A stretch of 64,000 nucleotides of DNA, taken from NCBI GenBank assembly GCA_043805435.1, contig JAZDHY010000044.1:62001-126000 (forward strand). The letters run 5' to 3'. This DNA comes from JAEXOD01 sp043805435 (lineage in GTDB: Bacteria; Bacteroidota; Ignavibacteria; Ignavibacteriales; Melioribacteraceae). The position numbers were made by a program, and so were the translations under genes. The notes under the pieces are model-generated. The model did no database searches. It had not been told where the DNA came from and saw only the letters and a list, made by a program, of their open reading frames with translations. Position 1 is the stretch's first letter. Each line of letters begins with the position of its first letter. Positions 62,571-64,000 of this stretch are shown here, one piece after another.

Positions 62571-64000
62571 ATGAAAAGAATAATACTTTCTTTATTTGCT
62601 TTTTTGTCAATTTTAATTATTTATTCGTGCAAAGATTACGATTTCCAAAATCCGATTGACCCGAATATAACTCCTGCAAACCCAAATGGTTTACAGGTAA
62701 TTTCTTTTGCAGAAAACAATTTAAAAGTAAGCTGGGTTGATAATGAACAGTTACCTGTTGGGACTGAAAAAGTTGTACAATTTGAATATGGTTTTAGTGG
62801 TACAGATTTTACAATTGCGGGATATGATACTGTAGAAAACAATGAAGCGGAAATAAGTACTTGGTTCCACTGTGATACAACTTACATCTTTAGAATTAGT
62901 TTATATTACGGCGGTAATAAAACAGGAAGTACCTCAACAATTCAAAGGAAGCTGATTCTAAGACCTACTGATTTGAACGTTGTTTTCAACTCAGATACAA
63001 CTGCATCATTAACATGGAAGGACAATAGTACTTTTGAAAAGGAATATGAAATTGAAGTTCTGCAAAACCAAAATAGTGTTTTAATAACCACTGTTCCGGC
63101 TAATAGTACAACTGCGGTTATAAAATGGAATTATTTAATTGGGAAAACTTATACATTTAAGTTAAAGGGAAAATCTGAACTAAATAACTCAAGTTATTCA
63201 ACATTTAACTCTTCCTTTGCGTTAAATGCACCTACAAATTTACAAATAACCAGTTTTACTGAAACACATGTCGTTTTAACATGGGTTGATAACAGCACTT
63301 TTGAAACTACTTTTGAAATAGAAAAAAGCGAAGACGGAGCAACATATTCAACAGTTAAGTCGGTTGGAGCTAATATGACTACTGCTACAATAGATGGAAG
63401 TTATATCATAACAAACCAGTATTCGTTTAGAGTGAGAATAAAAACAAGTATTACACATTCGGAGTATTCTAATATTGCAATGACACCATATCTTTGTGGA
63501 CAAGCTGTTGTTAATTATGCCGGAAAAATCTATAACACTATACAAATAGGAAGTCAATGCTGGTTAAAAGAAAATCTAAATATAGGAACAAAAATAAACA
63601 GTAGCGAACAACAAGTAAATAATAGTATAATCGAAAAGTACTGTTATGGTGATGACGAAGCAAATTGTACTACTTTCGGCGGATTATACCAATGGGGTGA
63701 AGCTATTGAATACCAAAATGGTGCAACAAATAGTACTTCGCCTTCTCCTGCTTTTACTGGAAATGTGAAAGGAATTTGCCCGACAAGATGGCATATACCA
63801 GCATTAACAGAATTTGAAACATTAAAAGCATCGGCAAGTAATGATGGTAATGCATTAAAAGCTGAAGGACAAGGAACCGGAAGCGGCGCAGGCACAAACA
63901 CGAGCGGTTTTTCAGCGTTGCTTGCCGGCTATCGTTACAGTAATGGTAACTTCCTCTATTTAGGTGGCCTTATTAGCTTGAGGAGCTCCACGGAGACCGA
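62571..64000 (+). CDS. fn3-FISUMP lipoprotein 2 (3' partial)
   Basis: Open from ATG 62571 to the end of the window (about 476 codons). Lipobox Cys20 (IIYSC) then KDYDFQNPIDP. The first divergent fn3-like unit (ANPNGLQVISFAENNLKVSW) resembles that of the 54187 gene. Two or three further fn3 units with WVDNSTFE and IEKSEDGATY follow, then a FISUMP domain with IYNTIQIGSQCWLKENLNIG, YGDDEANCTTFGGLYQWGEA and GICPTRWHIPALTEFE. The end of the gene is beyond the window. Confidence 0.88.
   Translation, partial: MKRIILSLFAFLSILIIYSCKDYDFQNPIDPNITPANPNGLQVISFAENNLKVSWVDNEQLPVGTEKVVQFEYGFSGTDFTIAGYDTVENNEAEISTWFHCDTTYIFRISLYYGGNKTGSTSTIQRKLILRPTDLNVVFNSDTTASLTWKDNSTFEKEYEIEVLQNQNSVLITTVPANSTTAVIKWNYLIGKTYTFKLKGKSELNNSSYSTFNSSFALNAPTNLQITSFTETHVVLTWVDNSTFETTFEIEKSEDGATYSTVKSVGANMTTATIDGSYIITNQYSFRVRIKTSITHSEYSNIAMTPYLCGQAVVNYAGKIYNTIQIGSQCWLKENLNIGTKINSSEQQVNNSIIEKYCYGDDEANCTTFGGLYQWGEAIEYQNGATNSTSPSPAFTGNVKGICPTRWHIPALTEFETLKASASNDGNALKAEGQGTGSGAGTNTSGFSALLAGYRYSNGNFLYLGGLISLRSSTET

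Noticed and set aside
1..64000. tRNA, rRNA or integrase-flanked genomic island
   Set aside because: No tRNA cloverleaf, rRNA segment, integrase or transposase gene was recognised, so the TIR operon cannot be tied to a typical defence island or integrative element.

Overview
The window is AT-rich (roughly 30% G+C by eye) and almost entirely coding on the plus strand. It carries a very complete Gram-negative flagellar locus with L-ring and P-ring genes. Many exported proteins have Bacteroidota-style signal peptides ending in NAQ or YAQ, and the 3' end holds FISUMP, PEGA and fn3 lipoproteins. Flagella plus this secretome suggests a member of the Bacteroidota/Ignavibacteria-Kapabacteria (FCB) radiation. 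That placement is inference; there is no rRNA or tRNA in the window to test it.

Layout. (1) 1-2001: end of an upstream flagellar operon (TIGR02530-type protein, then flgE behind two leader hairpins), closed by a strong terminator. (2) 2072-3135: a gene-free stretch with a cluster of small REP-like palindromes, ending in a sigma-54 promoter candidate. (3) 3136-12257: fliL-M-N-O-P-Q-R-flhB-flhA-flhF-flhG (motor switch, export gate, placement GTPase/ATPase). (4) 12886-26535: small membrane protein, a short FliA, two tandem HDOD proteins, a degenerate histidine kinase, unknown proteins (one possibly FliK-like), then flgF-G-A-H-I-J-N-K-L. (5) 26608-33210: fliW-csrA, REC-Hpt, motA-motB, REC, REC-HisKA, an unknown protein and a PAS histidine kinase, i.e. 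stator, post-transcriptional control and what looks like a phosphorelay. (6) 33349-39035: membrane protein, subtilisin/tripeptidyl-peptidase-like protease, OPT peptide transporter. (7) 39383-45419: a compact three-gene operon encoding a TIR protein, a membrane-anchored STAND NTPase and an exported LRR-TPR protein. (8) 45678-52696: class V aminotransferase, YdjC-like deacetylase, a second orphan fliW on the minus strand, a five-PAS histidine kinase and an ion transporter. (9) 52893-64000: an LPP20-like protein followed by alternating fn3 lipoproteins and PEGA proteins in what looks like a duplicated module; the last gene runs off the window.

The most notable system is the TIR / STAND / LRR-TPR operon. 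It has the parts of a plant or animal NLR receptor split over three adjacent genes, with the repeat (sensor-like) part carrying a signal peptide and the NTPase carrying one membrane span, suggesting trans-envelope sensing. Within the flagellar locus the unusual points are a FlgL with an inserted hook-type domain, a sigma-28 without a visible region 3, a histidine-kinase relic whose phospho-acceptor His is Glu, a REC-HisKA protein without ATPase domain, and duplicated fliW.
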